Below are positions 55,570 to 63,360 of a stretch of 64,000 nucleotides of DNA, one piece after another. The notes beneath the pieces were generated by a model. The model worked only from the letters and a program-made list of their open reading frames with translations, did no database searches and had not been told where the DNA came from. The position numbers were made by a program, and so were the translations under genes. The stretch covers positions 310,001-374,000 of the forward strand of contig CAVXBV010000014.1 in assembly GCA_963760125.1 (NCBI GenBank), written 5' to 3'. Source of the DNA: RYN-111 sp963760125. Its GTDB lineage: Bacteria; Actinomycetota; Actinomycetes; Mycobacteriales; SCTD01. Positions within the stretch are counted from its first letter, which is position 1; the number at the start of each line of letters is the position of its first letter.

Positions 55570-56036
55570 GTCAGGACCTCCTCGAGGCGCTCCAGGGTCC
55601 GGGTCATGTTGGCCCGCGTGGTGTCGGCGGCCAGCCGCACGACCGGCTTGGTGAGGAACGCCTCCTGGCTGATGTCCCAGCTCTCCCGCACGAGCGTGCC
55701 TTCCCCGCTGGGCTCGAGCTCGTACCGCCAGATGCGTCCGCCGGCGAGCCGCCCCACGAACGGGTACGACGGGAGCGACTGCCACGCGAGGAGCCGGTCC
55801 TGCTCGTACTCCACGACGGTGCTCACCATGGCGTAGGGCACGAGCAGCTTCATGCCCATGCCGAAGCGGGCACCCAGCGCGAGGTGGTCCGGCACGTCCC
55901 TGGCCTCGCGGACCGTGCCGCTGCCGTCGATCTCGTGGTGTCGTCGGGGATCGGCGAGGAGGGCGAACACCTCGGCGGGGGGCGCGGGGACGAGGCGCTC
56001 GACGCTCACGACGTCGCGGCTGGAGGTGTCACTCAT
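55557..56036 (-). CDS. SRPBCC (START-like) domain protein
   Basis: 159 residues of the polyketide-cyclase/START-like fold, with PPAEVFALLADPRRHHEID at the N-terminus and the hydrophobic-cavity strands following (WRYELEPSGEGTLVRESWD). Likely binds a hydrophobic ligand. Its place just before and overlapping the acyltransferase suggests a lipid-related role, but this is not shown. TACCTT is six bases before the ATG. Confidence 0.85.
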   Translation of the reverse strand: MSDTSSRDVVSVERLVPAPPAEVFALLADPRRHHEIDGSGTVREARDVPDHLALGARFGMGMKLLVPYAMVSTVVEYEQDRLLAWQSLPSYPFVGRLAGGRIWRYELEPSGEGTLVRESWDISQEAFLTKPVVRLAADTTRANMTRTLERLEEVLTCSS

Positions 56037-56104
56037 GCGCGAAAGGTAGCCGTACCGGGTGCCTCAGCGAGGTGTCCGGGTGTTTCCTGCGGGAGGATGG
56101 GCCG

Positions 56105-56932
56105 ATGGATGCCGCCCTCTACGCCGGGATGTCTGCCGCCACGACGTCTGCCTCCGCGAGCGTGTCTGCGGGCCAGGTGCTGAGCGCTGCCGCGGTCCTG
56201 CTCGGCGGGATCGGGCTCGCCCTGCTGGTCCGGCTGCTGGTCACGCGCGCGTTCCAGGGGCCGGACAGCTCCCCGGGGGCGGCGCTGATGATCGCTCGTT
56301 TCGTCCAGATCCTGGTCGTGGCCGCGGCCCTGGTGTACGCCCTCAACGCGCTGGGGGTGCGCCTCACGCCGGTGCTCGGGGCTCTCGGGATCGGCGGCAT
56401 CGCCCTCGCCCTGGCCATCCAGCCGGCCCTGGCGAACGCCATCGCGAGCGTCGTCCTGCAGATCCGGCGCCCCTTCCGGCGGGGAGACCAGATCGCCACC
56501 TTGGACCTCGACGGCACGGTGCAGGAGGTGAACCTGCGGACGGTGCTGTTGCGCACGTTCGACGGGAACGACGTGCTCATCCCGTCGTCGCAGGTGCTCG
56601 AGAACCCCATCACCAACTTCACCCGGCTGGCCTCCCGACGAACGAGCCTGGAGGTGGGCATGGCGTACGACACCGACCTCGAGGCTGCCCGGGACGTCCT
56701 GCTCGCCGCGATGGCGACCGTCGAAGGCGTGCACGCGACGCCCGCGCCGGAGGCCTGGGTGCGCGAGTTCTCCGACAGCGCGATCACCCTGAGCCTTCGG
56801 TACTGGCACGACGCCCCCAACGACGTGCTCTGGCGGGTGCGCCACGAGGTCGCCGTCGCGGTCAAGCGGGCGCTCGACGCCGAGGGCATGGTCATCGCCT
56901 TCCCGCAGCAGGTCGTCTACCTGCGCAGCTGA
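56105..56932 (+). CDS. Mechanosensitive ion channel (MscS family)
   Basis: 275 residues. Three N-terminal helices include the pore helix with Gly/Ala packing (VLGALGIGGIALALAIQPAL, ANAIASVVLQIRRPFRRGDQ), then the beta domain (DGTVQEVNLRTVLLRTFDGN) and a short alpha/beta C-terminus. Opens under hypo-osmotic tension. GAGGAT ends six bases before the ATG. Confidence 0.94.
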   Translation: MDAALYAGMSAATTSASASVSAGQVLSAAAVLLGGIGLALLVRLLVTRAFQGPDSSPGAALMIARFVQILVVAAALVYALNALGVRLTPVLGALGIGGIALALAIQPALANAIASVVLQIRRPFRRGDQIATLDLDGTVQEVNLRTVLLRTFDGNDVLIPSSQVLENPITNFTRLASRRTSLEVGMAYDTDLEAARDVLLAAMATVEGVHATPAPEAWVREFSDSAITLSLRYWHDAPNDVLWRVRHEVAVAVKRALDAEGMVIAFPQQVVYLRS

Positions 56933-56950
56933 GCGTCGTACGGTCTGGGC

Positions 56951-57664
56951 GTGGAAGCCATCACGTACGCGTCCTACCTCCGGGTCGAGGACCTGCTGGA
57001 GCTGCAGCAGGAGCCCCGAGCGCACGACGAGCTGCTTTTCGTCGTGCTGCACCAGAGCCACGAGCTCTGGTTCAAGCTCGCGCTGCACGAGCTCGACGAG
57101 GCGATCCGCCTCATCGACGCTGAGGCCTTTCCGGAGGCGGAGAGCCGGCTGCGCCGGATCGTGACCGTCATGCGGCAGCTGGTCGCGCAGTGGGACGTCC
57201 TGGGGACGATGACCCCGGCCGGCTACCTGGAGTTCCGGCACGTGCTGGCGGGCGGCAGCGGGTTCCAGTCGGCGCAGTTCCGCGAGCTCGAGTTCAGCTC
57301 CGGGCGCAAGGAGCCGGGCTACCTCACGTCGGCGTGGCTCAGCGACACCGAGCGCGCCCGGCTGGAGCGGCGGCTGTCCGCGCCGACGCTCGCGGACGCC
57401 TTCCACGCCGCGCTGGCGCGGGCCGGGGTCGAGGACGTCGTCGACGTGCTGCGCGCCGGGCCCGGGTTGCTCTCGATGCTGGCCGAGACGCTGCTGGACT
57501 ACGACGAGGCGGTCGGTCACTGGCGTCACCGGCATGTGCTCGCCGTCGAGCGTCAGATCGGCCTCAAGCCCGGTACCGGGGGCTCCAGCGGGGCGGCGTA
57601 CCTCCGCTCGACCCTGACCCACCGCTTCTTCCCCGAGCTGTGGGAGGCCCGTACTCGGCTGTGA
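56951..57664 (+). CDS. kynA: Tryptophan 2,3-dioxygenase
   Basis: 237 residues, somewhat shorter than many members. Family sequences are complete: FVVLHQSHELWFKLALHELD, FRHVLAGGSGFQSAQFRELE and WRHRHVLAVERQIG with the heme-binding region, ending in KPGTGGSSGAAYLR. It catalyses the heme-dependent oxidation of tryptophan to N-formylkynurenine. No other kynurenine genes are near. TACGGT six bases before the GTG supports this start. Confidence 0.95.
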   Translation: MEAITYASYLRVEDLLELQQEPRAHDELLFVVLHQSHELWFKLALHELDEAIRLIDAEAFPEAESRLRRIVTVMRQLVAQWDVLGTMTPAGYLEFRHVLAGGSGFQSAQFRELEFSSGRKEPGYLTSAWLSDTERARLERRLSAPTLADAFHAALARAGVEDVVDVLRAGPGLLSMLAETLLDYDEAVGHWRHRHVLAVERQIGLKPGTGGSSGAAYLRSTLTHRFFPELWEARTRL

Positions 57665-57679
57665 CGCGGCTCGGGGTGC

Positions 57680-60226
57680 TCAGCCGACCTTGGTGACGGT
57701 GCCGGCGCTCCCGAAGCGCACCGTCGTGGTGCCGCGCGGACCGCAGTAGGTGTACGTGGTCCCAACTCGCGTGTGGGGCTGGCCGAGGGCCACCAGCACC
57801 TGGGCCGGGGTCATGCCCTTGCGCACCTTCTTCACGTCGCCGGTGGTGAGGTCGGCGATGTCGGCGCGGCAGCTGTCACCGACGACACCGCTGGCGCGCT
57901 CCCACATCTGCAGCATCGCCTCCGGGCCGTTCTCGAGGTCCTTGGTGAAGGCCGCGGCCTGCGACCCCGCCTGCACCTTGATGTCCTGGACCCAGTCCGG
58001 GTAGAGGCCGTAGTGGTCGACACCGGAGGTGTTGACGTCCCAGGTCTTCTGACCGGTGGTCTGCTTGTTGATCGTCGAGCCGCCGAAGCCGGTGAACGGG
58101 TAGGTCACGCCCTTGCCCGCCGCGGGGTTGCGCGGCGCGCCCTGCTGGGAGAACCCGCTGATGTCGGAGCCCCAGCCGATGCCGTAGAGGAACCGCGGGT
58201 CAGCCTTGGTCCGCAGCTTCCCCCAGCTGCCGAGGAACCCGGAGCTGCCGCCTGCGTGTGGCGTGACCACGCCGCCCATGGTGAGGATCCGGACGTAGTT
58301 CGCGTCGTCGGCCCAGCTGTGCGAGCTGAGGATCCCGCTGTAGCGCTTGGCCGTGAGGTAGTCGAGCGCCTGCTGCCGCCCGACGGCGCTCATGTGATCG
58401 GGGTCGAAGATCATCCCCCGCTTGACCATCCCGTCCAGGAAGACCTTGCCCAGCGAGGACAGGCCGATCGCGTTGCAGTGCGGGCCGGCCGGGTAGACGG
58501 GGGCGACCCCCGAACCGCCCGCCATCTGCAGGACCCCCGCGAACAGCCCGTCGCGGGCCGGTTCGGCCTTGCCGTCGTCGACGACGTCGTACTGCCGCTT
58601 GTCGTTCTGGACAGGACCGAACGGGGCCTGACAGGTCTGCATCTGCCAGAAGTGGCCCGTCTCCTTGGCGTTGCCGCCGTTGACGATGACCCCGGTGGCA
58701 CCGCCGTCCCCGGTGACCCCGGTGAGGGCGTTGTCGAACTTGTTGGTCATCTCCATCTGGCGGACGCCGAGGTCGTACACCTCCTGCAGCCGCGTCTCGA
58801 TCTCCGCAGCCGTGCAGGTGGCGCGACCCTGGAACTCGCGGCACCCCAGCGGGCGGGAGACCTCGATCCCGAGGACCACCGCGAGCCGACCGGCGTTCAT
58901 GGTCGCGCGCGCCTGGACCGGGTCGGTGACGATCCGGAACCACCCGCGCCCGGGGCCGCCGTTCTGCGCGTCGATGAAGCGCTCGAACTCGTGGGACCGC
59001 TGGGCCTCGAGCCGCACGGTCGCCATCTCGTCGCAGGTGACCTTCTTCAGCGGGTAGAGCTCGCAGAGCTGACCGTTCTGCACGAGCAGGTCGGTCATCA
59101 TCCGCAAGCCGCCCTGCCAGGAGCGCTGCAGCCAGGTCCAGTAGACCTGCTGGTGGGTGAGCGAGCTGTAGTGGGGCCAGTAGCCGAACCCCGGGTAGCC
59201 CTCGGTCGCGTGGCCGCTGCCGGGGTTCTTCCCGGACACGAAGTCCTCCAGCGCGGAGCCGTACCCGCCGGGGCCGTGGTCCGGGCAGTCGGTGAGGGCT
59301 GCCTTGATGCCGTAGGGGTGCCAGACCCGGCCGCACATGGCCCGGCCGCCGAGGAACTCGAAACTCATCAGGTGCAGGTGGGAGTCGACGTACCCCTTGC
59401 TCTGCTCGTACGACGTGCTCGCCCCGGCAACCGGCCCGGTGATCTGCGTGGCGCCCTCGTCCCAGGCCGTGCAGCCCTTCGCGGCGGTCAGCACGAACTG
59501 CGCGGCCCGGGTGGTCAGGGCCCCGGCGGCAGCCGTCAGGGCGCCGTCGGCACCGGCCACCACCGTCGCAGCGATCGGCGGGTCGACGACTCCCGCTGCG
59601 GCCTCGTCACCGTCGTCGAAGGCCTGCTGGAGGACGAAGGCGGTACCGACCTGCTTGAGGACCCACTCAGCCGAGGAGGAGGGGGTCGCGGCGACCTTGA
59701 TGGCGTCACCCCGCGCACCAGCGACCAACGGTGCGGTAGCCGTCTCGCCGATCACGAGCCCGGCGTCGAGTCCGCTCTCGAGGCCAGGGCGGACCGGGTC
59801 GAGCGTCTCGTCCCCGGTGCCCTGGACGTACCCCTTGGCGAACAGGGCCGCCTCCCTCGTCGGCAACGGGTTGTCCCCCGTGGCCAAGAAGTCGGTCTTC
59901 GCGCCGAGCAGGAGGTACTTGCCGAGGTCGAACGCCTGGAAGCGGAACGGCTCGCCCTGGGCTCCGGAGGCGGCGTACGTCGAGCCCGTGCGGGCGACGA
60001 ACTTTCCCGAAGCCGCCGAGCGGAGGGTGAAGCAGCCGTTGGCCGGGGCGTACCGGTCGACGGCGGACGGACCACGGGGCGCCTCGAAGCCCGCCCCCTT
60101 CTTGCTCGCTGCGCTCGACAGGGCGTACGGCGTCTCGCCGGTGCGCGTGGCCGCCTGCGACAGGGTCGCGAAAGACCCTCCCAGGACAGCGGAGGTGACG
60201 GTCAGGGCAAGCAGTGCTCGACGCAT
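57680..60226 (-). CDS. Large secreted amidohydrolase/M19-like protein with beta-trefoil-like and SmpA-like ends
   Basis: 848 residues. Signal peptide (MRRALLALTVTSAVLGGSFA), then a fascin/trefoil-like segment (GCFTLRSAASGKFVARTG, QAFDLGKYLLLG). The main domain opens with DSHLHLMSFEFLGG, the HxH of amidohydrolase and M19 dipeptidase folds, and continues with IFDPDHMSAVGRQQALDYL and SSHSWADDANYVRI, which hold later metal ligands. The last 50 residues (VRKGMTPAQVLVALGQPHTR) resemble the SmpA/OmlA fold. I do not know a characterised relative, so the substrate is open. Confidence 0.75.
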   Translation of the reverse strand: MRRALLALTVTSAVLGGSFATLSQAATRTGETPYALSSAASKKGAGFEAPRGPSAVDRYAPANGCFTLRSAASGKFVARTGSTYAASGAQGEPFRFQAFDLGKYLLLGAKTDFLATGDNPLPTREAALFAKGYVQGTGDETLDPVRPGLESGLDAGLVIGETATAPLVAGARGDAIKVAATPSSSAEWVLKQVGTAFVLQQAFDDGDEAAAGVVDPPIAATVVAGADGALTAAAGALTTRAAQFVLTAAKGCTAWDEGATQITGPVAGASTSYEQSKGYVDSHLHLMSFEFLGGRAMCGRVWHPYGIKAALTDCPDHGPGGYGSALEDFVSGKNPGSGHATEGYPGFGYWPHYSSLTHQQVYWTWLQRSWQGGLRMMTDLLVQNGQLCELYPLKKVTCDEMATVRLEAQRSHEFERFIDAQNGGPGRGWFRIVTDPVQARATMNAGRLAVVLGIEVSRPLGCREFQGRATCTAAEIETRLQEVYDLGVRQMEMTNKFDNALTGVTGDGGATGVIVNGGNAKETGHFWQMQTCQAPFGPVQNDKRQYDVVDDGKAEPARDGLFAGVLQMAGGSGVAPVYPAGPHCNAIGLSSLGKVFLDGMVKRGMIFDPDHMSAVGRQQALDYLTAKRYSGILSSHSWADDANYVRILTMGGVVTPHAGGSSGFLGSWGKLRTKADPRFLYGIGWGSDISGFSQQGAPRNPAAGKGVTYPFTGFGGSTINKQTTGQKTWDVNTSGVDHYGLYPDWVQDIKVQAGSQAAAFTKDLENGPEAMLQMWERASGVVGDSCRADIADLTTGDVKKVRKGMTPAQVLVALGQPHTRVGTTYTYCGPRGTTTVRFGSAGTVTKVG

Positions 60227-60284
60227 GCCTGAGGGTTCGACGACGGGGGCCTGACTCCTGCCCACGACAGTCCCGAGAGCAAGA

Positions 60285-60563
60285 TCACACGCGTACGACG
60301 CCGTTGACCGTCCCGTGCTCGTTGGGCACCCAGTCGTCTGCGTGCTCGTCGTCGAACCACTCCCCCGACGCCGTCACATAGCGGAACTCCAGGGTGTCTC
60401 CCTGGGCCGCGCTGACCGTGGCCTTGAGGGTGCCGTCCTTGGCCCGCGTGAGCGGCTCGGCTGTCCAGTCGTTGAACGAGCCGGCCAACAGCACCGGCTC
60501 GTCTCGCTCGGGCACAGAGAACGTCACGGTCACCTTGTCCAGTCGCTTGCGCTTCGTGATCAC
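60285..60563 (-). CDS. CBM48 / early-set isoamylase-like domain protein
   Basis: 92 residues, a stand-alone carbohydrate-recognition domain of the type found in glycogen-branching enzymes and AMPK: VTFSVPERDEPVLLAGSFND, then LEFRYVTASGEWFDDEHADD. Likely binds glycogen or another glucan without catalysis of its own. GTG start. The gap 60564-60818 upstream is lower in GC and holds no gene I can support. Confidence 0.88.
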   Translation of the reverse strand: MITKRKRLDKVTVTFSVPERDEPVLLAGSFNDWTAEPLTRAKDGTLKATVSAAQGDTLEFRYVTASGEWFDDEHADDWVPNEHGTVNGVVRV

Positions 60564-60783
60564 GCCGAGGGCCTCCTTGACCTGGTTGACGACCGCATCC
60601 TCGATCCATGAGTGGGATTTCTCGCGGATCCGAGGGGCTCATGCCCCGTTAGCCGCTCGATGATGCGGGTGCTTTCACCTGCAGGCCACCCAGGCGCCGT
60701 CGGCAGCTGCCGTGTGCCTTTTTCCTCGTGGTCTGCGGCCCTGTGCACAGGTCAAGTCTCCTTGCACAGCCGCCATTCTGCGC

Positions 60784-60812
60784 TTGCTCGTGTGTTCGAA
60801 CCGGGGTATTGT
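60784..60812 (+). promoter_or_regulatory. Sigma70-type promoter of the second HNH gene with embedded TCGAAC
   Basis: -35 TTGCTC (60784-60789), 17-base spacer, -10 TATTGT (60807-60812), then six bases to the ATG at 60819, so the mRNA is leaderless. TCGAAC is at spacer positions 7-12, exactly as in the promoter of the first HNH gene. Confidence 0.7.
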
Positions 60813-60818
60813 TGGGGT

Positions 60819-62651
60819 ATGTCGGAGCTCGCTGAACCCCTGTCGCGGTTGGGCCGCGCGGCGGTGCGGTTGGAGGCGTTGGAGCGGCTGCACGATCAGC
60901 AGGCGGTGCTGGAGGTGCAGCTGCGGCAGGAGCTCGTGGCGTTCGCCCAGGACCTGGGGTTCGGGATGCGGGACTACGCCTGTGACGAGCTCGCGCCGGC
61001 GTTGGGTGAGAGCCCCCGCACGATGCAGACCCGGCTGGAGCACGCCCGCCGGTTCGTGGCCTTCCCGGTCGTGATGGCGCAGGTCGCGCTGCCCCTCGCT
61101 GAGGGTGGGTGGAGCATCCGGCACGCCGAGGCGCTGCTGGACGTGATCAGCGGCGTCGGGCTCACCGACGCCCAGCAGGCGCAGGTCATCGACCTCGTGA
61201 TCGGGTCGGCCGGGTCGGCGGGTCGGGGGTGGGGTCGCCGCGTCAGGTGCGGCTCGCGGCGCAGGCCGCGGTCATGGTCATCGACCCCGAGGCCGCGGCG
61301 CGGCGGTTTGAGAAGGCCAAGAAGGACCGGTCGGTGCTCACGGAGGCGTTCAACGACGACGCGATCCTCACCGCGCTGGGGAGCAAGGGGCAGATCGCGA
61401 TGCTGTGGGCCGCGATCGACGCCCACGCCGGCCCGCAGCAGCCTGGGGACGGCCGCACCGTGGCGCAGCGCCGGTTCGATGCCCTGACCGACCTGGTCTG
61501 CGGCCGCGCCCGAGCGACGTCCTGGCAGGCCCTGATCGTGGTCAGCCTCACCACCCTCGAAGGCGGCGAGGAGCCCGCGGAGATCCCCGGCCTCGGCCTG
61601 ATCTGTGCCCAGGAGGCCCGCGAGCTCCTCACCCACGCCGAGCTCCGCCGCGTCCTCGTCGACCACGACGGGACGCTCGTGGCGGTCGACGGCCACACCC
61701 ACACCCCCGACACCCCCGACCGCGACCGCGACCCGGCGAAGGCGGGGTGTGGCCACAGCCGCCACGAACCTGAGCCCGACCCCGAGACCCTCCCACCCGA
61801 CCTGGCCGGCGGCGTCAACCTCATCGACCTCGCCGACCATGAGGGCGAGCCGTGCGAGGTCGAGGTGCTCGTGGACCAGCTGACCAGCACCCTCGAGACT
61901 CAGCTCCGGGCGTTCCTGAACGCACACACGCTGGTCGGCGCCGCAGGCAGGGCGCACGCCTTCGCCGGAGCCAGTCTTGGCCGGGTGGAGGAGTTCCGCC
62001 CGCACCGGCCGATCCTGATCGACCTCCGGCACCAGCCCCCGGATGAGTCCGACGACCCGGGCGAGGGAGGAAATGGAGGCGGCGGCGGTGGGGGTGGCTC
62101 AGGACCCCCGGAGCCCGGGCCCGAGCCCGAGCCGCCCAGTGACAGCGATCGGCTCTGGAACGACCAGACCCTGGACCGCGCGGCGTGGGACCACCACGAC
62201 GGCCTCACCACCCGACCGGTACGAGAGGGAGAGCCCGGACTGCCCCCTGGGCTGCCCACCCCACACCCCCAGCAGAACAGGGCGGCTGGACCCTCAGCGC
62301 CTCACCCGAGCCCACCGCCGGCTGCGCACCGACAAGACCGACACCCGGCCCCTGGAAACCAGCAGCTACCCCTTCAGCCCCCGCATCGCGAGGTTCCTGA
62401 AGATCCGCGACCTCACCTGCACCTTCCCCGCCTGCCCCCGCCTGGCCCGCGACTGCCAAAGCGACCACATCATCCCCTGGCCCCAAGGACCCACCGCAGC
62501 CCGCAACGGCAGCAGCGAATGCACCCACCACCACCAAGCCAAGCACCACTACTTCACCCTCACCCAGCACCCCAACGGCACCCTGCAGTGGAACACCCCC
62601 CTCGGCCGCACCCACCTCCGACACCCCAGACCCCTCCTCCGCGGCTGGTAG
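60819..62651 (+). CDS. DUF222 / HNH endonuclease (13E12-type), two frameshifts
   Basis: About 610 residues if repaired. DUF222 begins at MSELAEPLSRLGRAAVRLEA and continues to VISGVGLTDAQQAQVIDLVI. The frame breaks near 61225 and resumes at PRQVRLAAQAAVMVIDPEAA; it breaks again near 62220, after DHHDGLTTRP, and resumes at PLGCPPHTPSRTGRLDPQRL. A Gly/Pro linker precedes the HNH domain (CTFPACPRLARDCQSDHIIP, then NGSSECTHHHQAKHH). Structure and promoter match the gene at 16176. Each copy differs strongly in sequence, so they are not recent duplicates. Confidence 0.82.
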
Positions 62652-62708
62652 CCGATCGTCGGGTCACGACGCCACGTACACCACAGCCCAGGAAGGCAAC
62701 GCGGCCGC

Positions 62709-63338
62709 TCAGCCCAGGCGAAGGACGCGGGTCCGTTTGACGGCAACGCCCTCGAGCTCGCGGGTCGTCGGGAGGTCGTACGCGGCGATCTCGACCACGC
62801 CGTCCTGCGGGCAGTAATCCCGTCCGGGGTCGCCCAGCAGCACCGGCACCGTGGCTCGGCGCAGGAAGGTCAGGACGCGGGGCGTCATGTCCCGGTCGTA
62901 GAGGACGTCACCGGCCAGGACGACATCGACCTCGGGAACAGACCCGTCCAGCAGGTCCACGCCGGTCCACGTCAGCGTTCCCGTCCGCAGGTCGAGAGCG
63001 TTGGCTGCCACGTTGGCCGCCACGGCCTCCCCGGCCAGCGGGTCGATGTCGGCGGCGAGCACGCTCGCCGCACCGGCGCGCAGGGCCGCCAGCGCGACGA
63101 GGCCCGACCCCGTGGCGAGGTCCAGCACGCGCTTCCCGCAGACCTGCTCGGGGTGGTCGAGGACGTACCTCGCCAGCGCCTGCCCGCCGAGCCAGGCGAA
63201 CGCCCAGTAGGGCGGCGCAGAGGCGCCCGTGGCCTCCCACAGGCCCTGCAAGTCGTCCGCCTGGTGCAGGAGCACCTCCGGCACGCTCGGGGACGGCTCG
63301 AGGGCCAGCCAGGAGGCGTACTGCAGGTGAGGGGACAT
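62709..63338 (-). CDS. Class I SAM-dependent methyltransferase (protein-lysine/small methyltransferase type)
   Basis: 209 residues. The SAM site is VLDLATGSGLVALAALRAGA with the acidic end ADIDPLAGEA, and the DVLYDRDMTPRVLTFL motif (GDVLYD) is seen in the ETFB-lysine-methyltransferase-like class. N-terminal PPYWAFAWLGGQALARYVLD is also typical of that class. The substrate is probably a protein, but ribosomal L11 or another target cannot be excluded. CAGACT is six bases before the ATG. Confidence 0.85.
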   Translation of the reverse strand: MSPHLQYASWLALEPSPSVPEVLLHQADDLQGLWEATGASAPPYWAFAWLGGQALARYVLDHPEQVCGKRVLDLATGSGLVALAALRAGAASVLAADIDPLAGEAVAANVAANALDLRTGTLTWTGVDLLDGSVPEVDVVLAGDVLYDRDMTPRVLTFLRRATVPVLLGDPGRDYCPQDGVVEIAAYDLPTTRELEGVAVKRTRVLRLG

Positions 63339-63360
63339 GGAGCCAGTCTGCCGGGGCAGG

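Noticed and set aside
57773..60232. An 819-codon plus-strand frame opposite the secreted amidohydrolase-like gene
   Set aside because: Same third-position GC effect; no start signal or family similarity, while the minus-strand protein has a signal peptide and motifs.
60690..60725. CGGCAGCTGCCG followed by TTTTT as a Rho-independent terminator
   Set aside because: The palindrome has almost no room for a loop, the T-run is eight bases away, and no plus-strand gene ends upstream.
62075..62105. GGC/GGT run in the second HNH gene as a microsatellite
   Set aside because: It encodes the Gly-rich linker between the DUF222 and HNH domains, as expected for the family.
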